This document shows, in pieces, positions 31,337 through 40,804 of a stretch of DNA of 64,000 nt. Numbering within the stretch: the first letter of the stretch is position 1; each line of letters opens with the position of its first letter. Origin of the DNA: Methyloceanibacter methanicus (GTDB taxonomy: Bacteria > Pseudomonadota > Alphaproteobacteria > Rhizobiales > Methyloligellaceae); the NCBI RefSeq assembly GCF_001723285.1, contig NZ_LPWG01000012.1, positions 124,001 to 188,000 of the forward strand, given 5' to 3'. A model generated the notes under the pieces. The model searched no databases and was not told the DNA's origin. It saw only the letters and a list, made by a program, of their open reading frames with translations. Both the position numbers and the translations under genes were made by a program.

Positions 31337-31806
31337 TTTAGCTCATGCCCCTTCCGTGAATTTCGGCCCCAAATCGTGCGCTCTGTGCGAACTTTCAGAC
31401 TGGGCCGATTCGAACGCGGCAGGCAACAGCCGCATCAACATATTGTTGTCCAGGGGTTACGATAACACTAAACCCTGTGGGTTGTGGGGTGAAAACCGTG
31501 TGGACAGCCTTTGGATGAATGGCGGGGCCCATACGGAAAACTGCCAAAAAACCGTCATTTGCATCCTCGGATGCCCGCGTGCACGGCCACGGACGCCGAA
31601 TCCGGTCGCAGTGTATAACGTGTTGACGACCACAAGATATATGGGGTCGGCCGCACCAAAAATCCCGTCCCGATCCGTAGAACGCCGTGCGCCACCATGC
31701 CGTCTTGAGCCGCTGGACAGGGGCCCCGCGCGCGGGCCATAGTCGACTTTAGCGCACTGCACAATTTCGTGGCTGAGACGCAGACATCCAAGGGCGAAGG
31801 CTGTTC
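31337..31806. other. Divergent regulatory region between nrdJ and the NDUFA12-like gene
   Basis: 470 bases without a gene. A near-palindrome CAACATATTGTTG is at 31436-31448, about 100 bases upstream of nrdJ. At 31632-31647 a sequence with an AGATATATGG core matches the general NrdR-box pattern (ACAC-W-ATATAT-W-GTGT) at about 12 of 16 positions. Neither is convincing alone. No cobalamin riboswitch was recognised. Confidence 0.35.
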
Positions 31807-32190
31807 ATGGGACTCTTCAGTGACCTGTTCACGTGGTGGCACGGCGACACGCTGGGAACGCGCCTGTACACGTGGCGCAAGGGCGAGCGCGTCGGCGAAG
31901 ACGGCCTCGGCAACGTCTATTACCGGGAGCGGAACGGCACGCGGCGCTGGGTCATCTACAAGGATCTCTCCGAGGCCTCCCAGATCCCGCCCGGCTGGCA
32001 CGCCTGGATCCACTTCATCACCGACGAGCCGCCGAGCGATGAGGATTACAAGCCGCGTCCGTGGGAAGAGGCCCACCGGCCCAATCTCACCGGAACTTAC
32101 GAAGCCTATCGGCCCCCGGGCTCCGTGATGCGGCCGCGCGTGCACGAGCAACCGCTCGATTACGAACCCTGGTCTCCGGACTCCGCGTAG
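31807..32190 (+). CDS. NADH:ubiquinone oxidoreductase 17.2-kDa (NDUFA12-like) subunit
   Basis: A 127-residue homolog of the mitochondrial complex I accessory subunit NDUFA12/B17.2, found as an accessory subunit in alphaproteobacterial complex I. Characteristic segments are GTRLYTWRKGERVGEDGLGNVYYRER, RRWVIYKDLSEASQIPPGWHAWIHF and the LTGTYEAYRPPGS tail. It binds on the matrix/cytoplasmic arm of the complex near the quinone module. The gene is separate from any nuo operon, as is usual, and is followed by a methyltransferase and a DUF2155 gene. Confidence 0.93.
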   Translation: MGLFSDLFTWWHGDTLGTRLYTWRKGERVGEDGLGNVYYRERNGTRRWVIYKDLSEASQIPPGWHAWIHFITDEPPSDEDYKPRPWEEAHRPNLTGTYEAYRPPGSVMRPRVHEQPLDYEPWSPDSA

Positions 32191-32199
32191 AGCCAAGCC

Positions 32200-33015
32200 A
32201 TGCACGGCCCCATCACCGATCCCATCGCGCCGCCCAGGCCGTCTCGCACGGACGCCCGCGTGCTGCAGCGGTGGTCCGCCTCCGATTTCGCCAAGAACGG
32301 CCGCTTCATTCACGACATGGCCGGTCCCATCTTCGCGCTTCTCGCGCCCAAGCCCGGCGAGCGGATCTTGGACCTCGGCTGCGGCGACGGCACGCTGACG
32401 GCGGAAATCGAGGCCGCGGGCGCCGACGTTCTCGGGATCGACGCCAGCGAGGAACTCCTGGCGGTTGCGCGCATGAAAGGGCTGTCGGTGAAGAAGATCG
32501 ACGCCCACGCCCTCGACTACGTCCAGGAATTCGACGCCGTGTTCTCCAATGCGGCGCTGCATTGGATGCAGGCGCCCGATCTCGTGATCGAGGGCGTCGC
32601 GCGCGCGCTCCGCCCCGGCGGCCGGTTCGTTGGAGAGCTCGGCGGACACGGCAACGTCGCCGCGATCGCCACGGCCATCCGGGCCGTCGTGAAGGCGCGC
32701 GGCGGCGATCCGGAGCACGCGGTGCGCTGGTACTTCCCCACGATGGAGGAATACGGTGCGCTTCTGTCGGCGCATGGTTTCGCCGTCCGGGAGATGGCCC
32801 TCATACCGCGATCGACGCCGCTCAAGGCGGATATGCAAGGGTGGCTCGGAACGTTTTGCCGCTTCTTCTTCGACCAGTTCGAGGAGCCCGAGCGCAGCGC
32901 CGTCTTGGCGGAAGTGCTCGAACTGCTGAAGCCCTCGCTCTGCGATACGGAAGGCCGCTGGACGGTGAACCACATCCGCCTCCGCTTCAGCGCCGAGCGC
33001 AGTCCAGGTGAATAA
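32200..33015 (+). CDS. SAM-dependent class I methyltransferase
   Basis: A 271-residue methyltransferase with motif I ILDLGCGDGTLTAEIEAAG near residue 57, the acidic motif GIDASEEL, motif IV DAVFSNAALHWM and LRPGGRFVGELGG. The NAALHWM segment and the domain order resemble the trans-aconitate 2-methyltransferase and ubiquinone/menaquinone methyltransferase groups, but the substrate cannot be assigned. It begins nine bases after the NDUFA12-like stop, so the two are probably in one transcript. The reading frame is intact. Confidence 0.85.
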   Translation: MHGPITDPIAPPRPSRTDARVLQRWSASDFAKNGRFIHDMAGPIFALLAPKPGERILDLGCGDGTLTAEIEAAGADVLGIDASEELLAVARMKGLSVKKIDAHALDYVQEFDAVFSNAALHWMQAPDLVIEGVARALRPGGRFVGELGGHGNVAAIATAIRAVVKARGGDPEHAVRWYFPTMEEYGALLSAHGFAVREMALIPRSTPLKADMQGWLGTFCRFFFDQFEEPERSAVLAEVLELLKPSLCDTEGRWTVNHIRLRFSAERSPGE

Positions 33016-33161
33016 ACGCCTAGGAAAGCTGAGGCATCTATGTCACACCGTTGCCTCAATGATCGCCCACGCGTTCGGTGATACGGGAATCGCTTTCGCC
33101 GGCTAGGTAGGCTTGGGTGCTGTGCCGGGCGCGATCCCGGCGGCAGGAGGTGAGCGCATAG

Positions 33162-33763
33162 ATGCAGGCTGAGGGGAGTTATAGGGGACGGCGACTGGCT
33201 GGGCGCGCCGTGTTGGCCGCGCTTGCGACCTGCGGGCTGTTTCTCGCCGACACGTCTGTTTGCGCCGCGCAGATCAAGAACGAAGTCGCCGTCTTCGCCG
33301 CGTTGGACAAGGTCACCGGCCGGATCCAACATCTGGAGATTCCGATCAATCAGACGGTCGCGTTCGGCGCCCTCAAGGTGACGCCGCGGATCTGCAATTC
33401 CCGTCCGCTCACCGAGAAGCCCGACACCGCCTCCTTCGTCGAGGTGGACGAGGTGAAGCTCACCGGCGAACAGCAGCGCATCTTCACCGGTTTGGATGTT
33501 TGCCGAGAGGCCCGGGGCTTCACGCCGTCGAGCATCCCGTGTTCGACGTCTGGCTCACAAGCTGCAAGAACCCGATCGGCGGACAGCCTGCCGAGAGTGC
33601 CGAGACCGAGGGGACCGAGGCCCCGGCGGAAGCCGCGGCGTCAGAGCCTGCCGCACCGGCTCCCGCCGCACGGCCGCCTGCGGCGGCACCGCCAGCCCGC
33701 CGGGCTTCGCCGCCTCCGGCCGCAAGGCCCGCGCAGCCGGTCCTCCCCTGGCTGCGGCGCTAG
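33162..33763 (+). CDS. DUF2155 exported protein (two insertions near 33492 and 33509)
   Basis: A protein of about 200 residues with a signal peptide (AVLAALATCGLFLADTSVCAA) and a DUF2155 domain: VAVFAALDKVTGRIQHLEIPINQTV, then TEKPDTASFVEVDEVK. Two single-base insertions about 17 bases apart disturb the conserved segment that should read IFTGWMFAESPGLHAVEHPVFDVWL; the last part of that motif is read in the third frame. The tail is rich in Ala and Pro and ends QPVLPWLRR at 33763. AGGAGG lies 11 bases before the ATG. The function is unknown, but in alphaproteobacteria the gene neighbours NDUFA12 and aat as it does here. Confidence 0.8.
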
Positions 33764-33845
33764 GTTGAGGCGCTCTGCCTGACAGGCAGGCACCAGCGAA
33801 CGTTGCGTCTAGGCTACCTGCGCGTTCCGGGCTTCATGCCGTCGA

Positions 33846-34547
33846 TCACTCCGTCTTGGACGCGAGGCCAACCAGCCGCAGGATCTCTGTAGGCGGTGTG
33901 CCGGCAGGAAGCGCGGCAAACGCGTTCGCACGGCTGCGATTGTCCTGGCCGCGGTCCAAGGCATCCTCCAAGCGCCGCTGGAACGCCTGACGGCTGATCT
34001 CGACGGCGCCGAACCGCGCCAGATGGTCGGTGATGAACTGCGTGTCGAGCAGGGTGAAGCCACCATATTTCAACCGGGCAATCAGATAGACCAGGGCGAT
34101 CTTGCTGGCGTCCCGCGCTCTGGAGAACATGCTTTCGCCGAAGAACGCCCGGCCGAGATGGACGCCGTAGAGACCGCCGGTCAGCTCGCCGTCCTGCCAG
34201 ACTTCGACGGTATGGCAATGGCCGAGGGCGAACAGCTCCCGATAGAGGCTGCGGATGCGCCCGTTGATCCAGGTGCTGCGGCGTCCCGCCCGCGGCTCGG
34301 CGCAGCCTTCGATCACGGCATCGAAGTCGTTGTCGATTCTGACCTCGAACGTGGCCCGGCGAATGGTCCGCGCGAGGCTCTTGGGGATGTGAACCGCATC
34401 CAGCGGCAGGATTCCGCGGCGCTCCGGTTCGATCCAATAGAGCGCGTTGTTGTCCGCGCTCTCCGCCATCGGGAAGATGCCGCACGAATACGCCTTCAGC
34501 AGAACCTGCGGCGTGATCTCGATCATGACGTCGTCGAGAGAGGTCAT
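33846..34547 (-). CDS. aat: Leucyl/phenylalanyl-tRNA--protein transferase
   Basis: A 233-residue aminoacyl-tRNA protein transferase that adds Leu or Phe to proteins with N-terminal Arg or Lys, making them N-end-rule substrates of ClpAP. Recognised segments are [70 protein letters not shown] and [16 protein letters not shown]. It is intact. It is co-directional with accC, accB and aroQ, the common Hyphomicrobiales arrangement. Confidence 0.95.
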   Translation of the reverse strand: MTSLDDVMIEITPQVLLKAYSCGIFPMAESADNNALYWIEPERRGILPLDAVHIPKSLARTIRRATFEVRIDNDFDAVIEGCAEPRAGRRSTWINGRIRSLYRELFALGHCHTVEVWQDGELTGGLYGVHLGRAFFGESMFSRARDASKIALVYLIARLKYGGFTLLDTQFITDHLARFGAVEISRQAFQRRLEDALDRGQDNRSRANAFAALPAGTPPTEILRLVGLASKTE

Positions 34548-34610
34548 GGTGCAACAATCCCCGACGAATGATCGCCTGGCAACAAGTGACGACTTGGCAA
34601 TGCCGGGTTT

Positions 34611-35960
34611 CTACCGTTCGCCGTTGGGCGCCAAATGGTCTTCCAGCCAATGGATGTCGTAATGGCCGTCGACGATATCGGGCTCCTGAATGAGCGACGA
34701 GAACAGGGGAATGGTTGTCTCGATGCCATCGACCACGAATTCTCCCAGCGCGCGCTTGAGCCGCATCAGACATTCGTTGCGGGTCCGGGCGTGCACGATC
34801 AGCTTCCCGATCAGACTGTCATAATAGGGAGGGATGGTGTAGCCCGCATAGGCGCCTGAATCGACACGTACCCCAAGGCCGCCCGGCGGATGGAAATGGG
34901 TGATCGTGCCAGGAGAGGGCCGGAAGGTGAGCGGGTTCTCCGCGTTGATGCGGCACTCGATGGCGTGGCCGTCGAAGCGCACGTCCTCCTGACGGATCGA
35001 CAGCGGAGCGCCCGAGGCAATCCGGATCTGCTCGATGACGAGATCGAGTCCCGTGACCATTTCCGTCACCGTGTGCTCCACCTGGAGCCGCGTTGTCATT
35101 TCGATGAAGTAGAACTCGCCGTTCTCGTAGAGGAACTCCACGGTGCCCACGCCGCGGTAGCGGAGCGTGCGCATGGCATTGGCGACGATCTCGCCGATCC
35201 GGACACGTTCGCTCTCGTTGAGCGCGGGCGAGGGGGCCTCTTCCCAGAGCTTCTGGTGCCGCCGCTGCAAGGAGCAATCGCGCTCGCCGAGGTGAATGGC
35301 GTTGCCGTTCCCGTCGGCGAGGACCTGCACCTCGATATGGCGCGGCTTGGCGAGATATTTCTCGAGATACACGGTGTCGTCGCCGAACGCCGCGCGGGCT
35401 TCGTTGCGCGCCGTGCTGAGCGCGGCCTCGAGTTCGTAATCGAAATGGGCCAGCTTCATGCCGCGCCCGCCGCCGCCGGCCGAGGCCTTCACCATCACGG
35501 GGTATCCGATTTCCTCGGCGATGCCTTTCGCCGTCTCGATATCCGTCACGGGTCCGTCCGAGCCGGGCACGACGGGAATGCCGAGGGACTTCGCGGTCTC
35601 CTTGGCCTTGATCTTGTCGCCCATCAGCCGCACGTGCTCGGCCGTCGGACCGATAAACGTAATTCTGTGTTCCTCGAGAATTTCGGCGAAGCGCGCGTTC
35701 TCGGCCAGGAAGCCATAGCCTGGATGAACCGCATCGGCACCGGTGATCTCGCAGGCTGCGACGATCGCGGGAATGTTGAGATAGCTGTCCTTGGCCTGGG
35801 GCGGGCCGATGCACACGCTTTCGTCGGCGAGGCGGACATGCATCGCGTGCGCGTCCGCCGTCGAATGGATCGCGACGGTCGAAATACCGAGCTCCTTGCA
35901 AGCCCGCTCGATGCGAAGCGCGATCTCTCCCCGGTTGGCGATCAGGATCTTGTCGAACAT
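34611..35960 (-). CDS. accC: Acetyl-CoA carboxylase, biotin carboxylase subunit
   Basis: A 449-residue ATP-grasp enzyme that carboxylates the biotin on AccB using bicarbonate and ATP, the first step of fatty-acid synthesis. It begins [25 protein letters not shown], with the ATP-binding Gly-rich loop [12 protein letters not shown] at residues 158-169, the [20 protein letters not shown] segment, [20 protein letters not shown] (usual NTRIQVEH reads TTRLQVEH) and a C-terminal GVKTTIPL-like GIETTIPL. Intact. It starts 16 bases after accB. Confidence 0.97.
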   Translation of the reverse strand: MFDKILIANRGEIALRIERACKELGISTVAIHSTADAHAMHVRLADESVCIGPPQAKDSYLNIPAIVAACEITGADAVHPGYGFLAENARFAEILEEHRITFIGPTAEHVRLMGDKIKAKETAKSLGIPVVPGSDGPVTDIETAKGIAEEIGYPVMVKASAGGGGRGMKLAHFDYELEAALSTARNEARAAFGDDTVYLEKYLAKPRHIEVQVLADGNGNAIHLGERDCSLQRRHQKLWEEAPSPALNESERVRIGEIVANAMRTLRYRGVGTVEFLYENGEFYFIEMTTRLQVEHTVTEMVTGLDLVIEQIRIASGAPLSIRQEDVRFDGHAIECRINAENPLTFRPSPGTITHFHPPGGLGVRVDSGAYAGYTIPPYYDSLIGKLIVHARTRNECLMRLKRALGEFVVDGIETTIPLFSSLIQEPDIVDGHYDIHWLEDHLAPNGER

Positions 35961-35976
35961 TTGCGTCTGACGGTTC

Positions 35977-36435
35977 CTACTCGATCACGATGAGGGGTTC
36001 GCCGTATTCCACCGGCTGACCGTCCTCGACAAGGATCGCCGTGACCTTGCCGGCGCGGGGCGAAGGGATGTGGTTCATCGTCTTCATCGCTTCGATGATG
36101 AGAAGCGTTTGGCCGGCGGTGACGCTGCTGCCGACCTCGACGAACGCGGTGGCGCCCGGCTCCGGAGAGCGATAGGCCGTCCCCACCATCGGCGAGGTCA
36201 CGGCATCGGGATGCGCGCCTGCCTCTTCGGACGCAGCGGCTCGCTTCGGTTCGGATGGCTCCGGTGCCGATACGGGCGCCGCGGCGACGGGAGCCGCGGT
36301 GACGTTGACGCTTCGCGCCACCCGGAAGCGACGTCCGTCAAGTTCGATCTCGATTTCCGTCAAGCCGGTTTCATCCAGGAGCGTGGCGAGCTCCCGGATG
36401 AGATCCGTATCGAGGCTTCCCCCGTCTTTACTCAT
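35977..36435 (-). CDS. accB: Acetyl-CoA carboxylase biotin carboxyl carrier protein
   Basis: A 152-residue BCCP. The N-terminal helical part ([23 protein letters not shown]) is followed by an Ala/Pro-rich linker (about 44-75) and the lipoyl-like biotinyl domain with [14 protein letters not shown], and [11 protein letters not shown], where K118 is the biotinylated lysine. It shuttles carboxybiotin between AccC and AccAD. It stands between aroQ (27 bases) and accC (16 bases) in one operon. Confidence 0.97.
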   Translation of the reverse strand: MSKDGGSLDTDLIRELATLLDETGLTEIEIELDGRRFRVARSVNVTAAPVAAAPVSAPEPSEPKRAAASEEAGAHPDAVTSPMVGTAYRSPEPGATAFVEVGSSVTAGQTLLIIEAMKTMNHIPSPRAGKVTAILVEDGQPVEYGEPLIVIE

Positions 36436-36462
36436 TGGCGTCCTTTCATTGTCGTCGTCCTG

Positions 36463-36906
36463 CTAGGCGCCGGAACGCGCGGAGGCAAGAGCCTCGATCG
36501 CGAGTTCGTAGCCGAGTCCACCGAAACCGCAGATTACCCCCTTCGCGGCCTGGGAAATATAGGAGCGGTGGCGGAACGGTTCGCGGGCGAAGATATTCGA
36601 GAGATGGACCTCGACGACAGGGACTTCGCACGCGAGCAACGCATCGAGCATGGCGATCGAGGTATGGGTGTAAGCGCCGGCGTTTACGATCAGGCCGGAG
36701 GCCTTCGTCCGGGCCTCCTGGATCCAGCCGACGAGCTCACCTTCCGTGTTGCTCTGCCGGAAGTCCACCGTAAGACCCAACGCTTGCGCCTTGCGCACGC
36801 AACGCTGCTCCAGATCGGCGAGAGTCTCGGTCCCGTAGACCGCCGGTTCGCGCGTGCCAAGGAGATTCAGGTTCGGGCCGTTCAAGACATAGATCGGGTT
36901 GGCCAT
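36463..36906 (-). CDS. aroQ: 3-dehydroquinate dehydratase, type II
   Basis: A 147-residue type II dehydroquinase that dehydrates 3-dehydroquinate to 3-dehydroshikimate in the shikimate pathway. The signature [14 protein letters not shown] opens the protein, with the catalytic Tyr in YG, the flexible-lid Arg in [44 protein letters not shown] and the final [15 protein letters not shown]. Intact. It heads the aroQ-accB-accC-aat run. Confidence 0.97.
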   Translation of the reverse strand: MANPIYVLNGPNLNLLGTREPAVYGTETLADLEQRCVRKAQALGLTVDFRQSNTEGELVGWIQEARTKASGLIVNAGAYTHTSIAMLDALLACEVPVVEVHLSNIFAREPFRHRSYISQAAKGVICGFGGLGYELAIEALASARSGA

Positions 36907-37046
36907 GGTTCATTCCCGGTAGGCGATCCAGGGGAGTAACGGCCCCGGCCGGCGGATGGGACGGACGCGCGCGCAGAACTCGCAAAGAACATTGCGGTAG
37001 GGCGCCGTTTATCAGCTTTTTCGCAACGGAGCAAAAGCCGAGAGGA

Positions 37047-37074
37047 CCCCGATACGCGCCGTCGCGGATCGGGG
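37047..37074. terminator. GC hairpin between dsbA-like gene and aroQ
   Basis: CCCCGAT and ATCGGGG, perfectly complementary, flank a 14-base loop; CCGTTTTGAGG follows on the plus strand, and on the minus strand CTCTCGGCTTTTG follows. It lies 27 bases beyond the minus-strand dsbA-like stop, so it may be an imperfect terminator for that gene. Lack of a continuous T-run keeps confidence low. Confidence 0.45.
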
Positions 37075-37100
37075 CCGTTTTGAGGATCGGCGGACCGGCC

Positions 37101-37904
37101 TCAGCAGGACGTCTTGCAGCCGTTCTTCCGGATGATCGCGACGTTCTCGACCAACTGGTCGTAGAGATCGTCCGGGGCTCCCGGAATGGTGCGGTCCCCG
37201 ATCAGGTAGAGCGGGGTGCCCTGCAGGCCGAGCTCTTGGGCCAGCCCATGGGCCTCGTCCAGGGCGTCGGCGACCTCCTGGCTCTCCATGTCCTTCTCGA
37301 GCTGCGGCACGTCCAGTCCGAGCTCGTTGGCGATGCGGAGCACCTTCTCCTTGTTGGCCTTGCCCGGCGCGGAGAACAGCTTCTGGTGCATCTCGAAATA
37401 TTTGCCCTGCATCTTGGCCGCGAGAGCGCCCTTGGCCGCGTCCTCCGAATCCCCGCCGAAGATCGGGAGTTCCTTGAACACGACGCGAACCTTTTCGTCG
37501 TTGTCGGTGAGCTTCACCACATCAGGCATGGCCGCGCGGCAATAGCCGCAATTGTAGTCGAAGAACTCTACGACGGTGACGTCACCGTCCGGGTTGCCGG
37601 CCGTAAAGGACTTGTCCGAGCGGAACAGGGCGTCGGCGTTGTCGCTGATCGCCTTGGTTTGCAGGACGTCCTGTTCTTCCTTTTGGCGCCGGTCGAGTTC
37701 CGTCGTCATGGCCACGAGGATCTCCGGATTCTTGGTGAGATAATCGTGGACGATGTTCTCGACCTGCTTCGTATTCGGGTCGGCGCCGGGAAGCCCGGCC
37801 GTGCCGGCAACGTCCCGCCCAACGAGCAGGACGGTCGCGGCGCTCACGATGGCGGCGACGACCGCGGCGACGAGGGCGGTGGCCAAGCCAGTCTTAAAGG
37901 TCAT
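37101..37904 (-). CDS. DsbA-family thiol:disulfide oxidoreductase, membrane-anchored
   Basis: A 267-residue periplasmic thioredoxin-fold protein of the DsbA/ScsC/BdbD class. An N-terminal hydrophobic segment (ATALVAAVVAAIVSAATVLLV) is a signal anchor. A helical region (VENIVHDYLTKNPEIL) follows, then the thioredoxin fold with active site NCGYC (C119 and C122), and cis-Pro in QGTPLYLIG. It either forms or isomerises disulfides in exported proteins; the direction cannot be decided. ATG at 37904 is supported by GGAGA; a start at 37937 is less likely. A second pair of Cys ends the protein (GCKTSC). Confidence 0.9.
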   Translation of the reverse strand: MTFKTGLATALVAAVVAAIVSAATVLLVGRDVAGTAGLPGADPNTKQVENIVHDYLTKNPEILVAMTTELDRRQKEEQDVLQTKAISDNADALFRSDKSFTAGNPDGDVTVVEFFDYNCGYCRAAMPDVVKLTDNDEKVRVVFKELPIFGGDSEDAAKGALAAKMQGKYFEMHQKLFSAPGKANKEKVLRIANELGLDVPQLEKDMESQEVADALDEAHGLAQELGLQGTPLYLIGDRTIPGAPDDLYDQLVENVAIIRKNGCKTSC

Positions 37905-37940
37905 GCTATGGTCTCCGAGGGCTTGCGTGGGCCGCACGCA

Positions 37941-39371
37941 TCATTTCTTGCGTGTCGGCATCTGGAAATCGAGAATGTCTTGGGCACGGAGCCATTGCGG
38001 GGTTCCGCCCGGTAAACCGTCTTGCGCCCGTTTGGCCATCATCTTGGCCTCGCGCAGGCGCCCTTCATAGAAATAGGCTTCCGCCGAGGCAAGCGAGGCG
38101 CGCGCCAGAAAATTGCGCCGTGCGCCCTCGGACTTTGCTTGGTCGCCCTTGCGGCCATAGGCCATGGCGAGCTGACGATAGCCCATAGCCGATTGCGGCT
38201 CCCGGACCAAGGCTTTCCTCAGGTTGCGGATGACCTCGTCGAGATAGCGATTGTCCTCGGTGCTGAGCATGGCCTGGGCCAGCATGATCTGGATCAAGGC
38301 CTCCGTGGGGGGCGAGCGCAACCGCGTGCTGCAAGGCAGGGATGGCTTCCGTCCCGCGTCCGCTTTCGAACAGAAACTGTCCCTTGATCTCATAGAAATA
38401 GGGCCATTTGGCTGCGCCGCGATGAGCTTGTCGATATACGGCATGGCCGCATCGACGCCCGACTTGCGATAGGTCGCGATCGCCCGGGCGTAGTCGCCCG
38501 CCAGGGTCTCGTCCTGGCGGTAGCGGTTCAGGGCCGCATCGGGCTTTTCAAGAAACCCCGACAGCTTCGCACGCACGAGGTCGTGCCGGTATTGCAGCTC
38601 CGGCGAATCCTTGACGTCGTAATGGGGGCTGGCCTCCACGAGCGCCCGAAGCTGAGCCATACGCGTCTGCGGGAGCGGGTGGGACATCAAATAGGGATTG
38701 ATGCCCTGAATGCCCCGAAGCTTGTCGGCCAGCACGTCGAAGGTCTCCAGCATGCCGCGTCCCGATTGGCCGGTCGCGTCCAGGAATTTCATCGCGGCCT
38801 GGTCGGCGGAAGACTCTTCGGTTTGCCGGTAGGCCATGAAGCTGCGCATGGCCGCGTCCGTTCCGCCGGCCATGGCGCCCATGCCGATCTGGCCCGCATT
38901 GGGAACGCCCGCGAGGCCGCCGCCCACCATCGCGGCCAATCCGAGAAGTTGGAGCGCCAGCGCCGTGGACTGCATCCGGGCCACTTGGGAGCGCAAACGG
39001 GCCAAGTGGCCGCCGGTGATATGCCCGGTCTCATGGGCGATGACGCCGATCACCTGGTTGGGCGTTTCGGAAATCAACAGGGTCCCGGCATGCATGAACA
39101 TGTTGTGCCCGTCGACGACGAACGCGTTGAAGTTCTGATCGTTGACGAGGTGGATCTTGATGTTCTGAGAGCCGAGCCCCGCGCTACGGAAGATAGGCGC
39201 CGCATAATCGCGGATCAGGCCTTCGGTCTCCGCATCGCGGATGACGCCGCGTGCTTGGGCGCTACTCGGAAGCACGAGCCCAGCGATCAGGCCGGCCGTG
39301 GCCGCCACGCGCCAAACCGTGGGCCTGCGGCGGGAGGAGGGCGGAGCCGTGAATTTGGCCAGGTACGGCAT
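37941..39371 (-). CDS. M48-family metalloprotease with TPR-like C-terminal region (two compensating indels)
   Basis: A 476-residue BepA/YfgC-like periplasmic zinc protease thought to survey outer-membrane protein assembly. After a signal segment ending SSAQA comes the peptidase domain with HETGH (H113, E114, H117) and the third ligand near E186 in TEESSAD, followed by helical repeats. Near 38405 one base is missing and near 38310 a C-run has one extra, so about 32 residues are read wrongly. The alternate frame gives KGQFLFESGRGTEAIPALQHAVALAP, which is proper TPR sequence. It lies 37 bases upstream of the dsbA-like gene on the same strand. Confidence 0.9.
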   Translation of the reverse strand: MPYLAKFTAPPSSRRRPTVWRVAATAGLIAGLVLPSSAQARGVIRDAETEGLIRDYAAPIFRSAGLGSQNIKIHLVNDQNFNAFVVDGHNMFMHAGTLLISETPNQVIGVIAHETGHITGGHLARLRSQVARMQSTALALQLLGLAAMVGGGLAGVPNAGQIGMGAMAGGTDAAMRSFMAYRQTEESSADQAAMKFLDATGQSGRGMLETFDVLADKLRGIQGINPYLMSHPLPQTRMAQLRALVEASPHYDVKDSPELQYRHDLVRAKLSGFLEKPDAALNRYRQDETLAGDYARAIATYRKSGVDAAMPYIDKLIAAQPNGPISMRSRDSFCSKADAGRKPSLPCSTRLRSPPTEALIQIMLAQAMLSTEDNRYLDEVIRNLRKALVREPQSAMGYRQLAMAYGRKGDQAKSEGARRNFLARASLASAEAYFYEGRLREAKMMAKRAQDGLPGGTPQWLRAQDILDFQMPTRKK

Positions 39372-39564
39372 GATGGACGCGATCGTATTGGCTCGGCTGT
39401 GAAGCGCAAAGACGCTGTTTTCTTTTGCCTCTTTAGGGCGCTACGTTGGCACGCCGCTGATGGCCCCCGCCATTGCCAAGCACGATTTGCTTGAGGCCTG
39501 ATTGCGGCGACAACGTGACACCTGCCGACCGGCTTCCATCAATAGTCCGCGAGGGGCGCCGCCC

Positions 39565-40749
39565 GTGAACGACCCGTCCGAGTTCCCGCCGTTGCCCCGG
39601 CAGCTTGCGCAAGCGCGCGCGATCGATCCGTTCATCGTCATGGACGTGATGAGCGAGGCGAACCGCCGGGAGAGCGCAGGCGAAGACATCATCCACATGG
39701 AAGTGGGCCAGCCGGCCACACCGGCCCCGCGCGCCGCCCGCGAGCGTGTCGCGCAAGCCATGGCGGAACAGACTCTCGGTTACACGCTGTCGCTCGGTTT
39801 GCCCGAGTTGCGCGAACGGATCGCGGCCTATGTCCGACAGCGCTACGGCGTCGGCGTGGGGGCCGAGCGCGTGATTGTGCGTCGGGGTCGTTCGGCCGGA
39901 TTCGTCCTGGCCTTCCTCGCCATCCTCGATCACGGCGATGGCTTCGGGTTGCCGTCTCCCGGCTATCCCTGCTACCGCCAGATTCTCAAGGCGCTGGGGT
40001 TCAGGCCCCATCTGATCGAGACGGGCGCGGACGGACGCTGGATGCCGACCGCGGCCGATGTCGAGGCGCTGGCGCGTTCGGATGCTGCGGGTCTGCTGCT
40101 TGCGAGCCCCAACAATCCGTCGGGGACCATGGCGTCGGGCGCGCGTTTGAAGGAACTTGCCGAGGCGTGTACCCGGCAAGGGCTCTGGCTGATCTCCGAC
40201 GAGATCTACCACGGCCTCGAATACGACGTGGCCGCGGAAACGGCGCTCGCCTATTCCGAAAGCGCCATCGTGGTGAACAGCTTCTCGAAATATTTCAGCA
40301 TGACCGGCTGGCGGGTGGGCTGGCTCGTGGTGCCGGAAGCCTTGACGCGGACCATCGAACGGCTGTGCCAGAATCTCTACATTGCCCCGCCCACCGTCTC
40401 GCAGGTCGCGGCTTTAGGCGCCTTCGACGGCATTGACGAACTCGAGGAGATCAAGAGCCGCTACGCGCGGAGCCGGGCGCTTCTCCTGAACGAACTTCCG
40501 CCGGCGGGGCTTCCGAACATTCTCCCGGCGGACGGGGCGTTTTATCTCTACGCGGATATCAGTCATCTGACGGACGACAGCGTGGCGTTCGCCAAAGCGA
40601 TGTTGCGCGATATCGGGGTTGCCGCCACGCCCGGCGTCGATTTCGACCCCGCGCGGGGGCGATCCTATTTGCGGCTGAGCTATGCGGGGGCGGAGCACCA
40701 GATGCGCGAAGCCGCCAAGCGCATCGCGGGCTGGCTGAGGACGCGTTAG
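39565..40749 (+). CDS. PLP-dependent class I/II aminotransferase (short compensated frame slip near 39880-39892)
   Basis: A 394-residue fold-type I aminotransferase. It has the N-terminal HMEVGQPATPAPRAA segment, LASPNNPSG, the ISDEIYHGLEYD Asp/Tyr cofactor contacts, the Schiff-base Lys in NSFSKYFSMTGWRVGW, and a C-terminal Arg in the RSYLRLSYAG segment. The substrate is unknown. The start is the GTG at 39565, with GAGGGG upstream. At the PLP-phosphate loop the sequence reads VRRGRSAGF; a -1/+1 pair within 12 bases would turn this into the expected VTSGSSAGF. It is divergent from the M48 gene. Confidence 0.88.
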   Translation: MNDPSEFPPLPRQLAQARAIDPFIVMDVMSEANRRESAGEDIIHMEVGQPATPAPRAARERVAQAMAEQTLGYTLSLGLPELRERIAAYVRQRYGVGVGAERVIVRRGRSAGFVLAFLAILDHGDGFGLPSPGYPCYRQILKALGFRPHLIETGADGRWMPTAADVEALARSDAAGLLLASPNNPSGTMASGARLKELAEACTRQGLWLISDEIYHGLEYDVAAETALAYSESAIVVNSFSKYFSMTGWRVGWLVVPEALTRTIERLCQNLYIAPPTVSQVAALGAFDGIDELEEIKSRYARSRALLLNELPPAGLPNILPADGAFYLYADISHLTDDSVAFAKAMLRDIGVAATPGVDFDPARGRSYLRLSYAGAEHQMREAAKRIAGWLRTR

Positions 40750-40804
40750 CGCCAGGCGAAAATGACGCTGTCGTTGCGTCGAGACGCTCGAGTTTCGCGA
40801 GCCG

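Noticed and set aside
31400-31430. tRNA-like GATTCGAA segment upstream of nrdJ
   Set aside because: No flanking acceptor or anticodon stems could be paired; it is a chance match.
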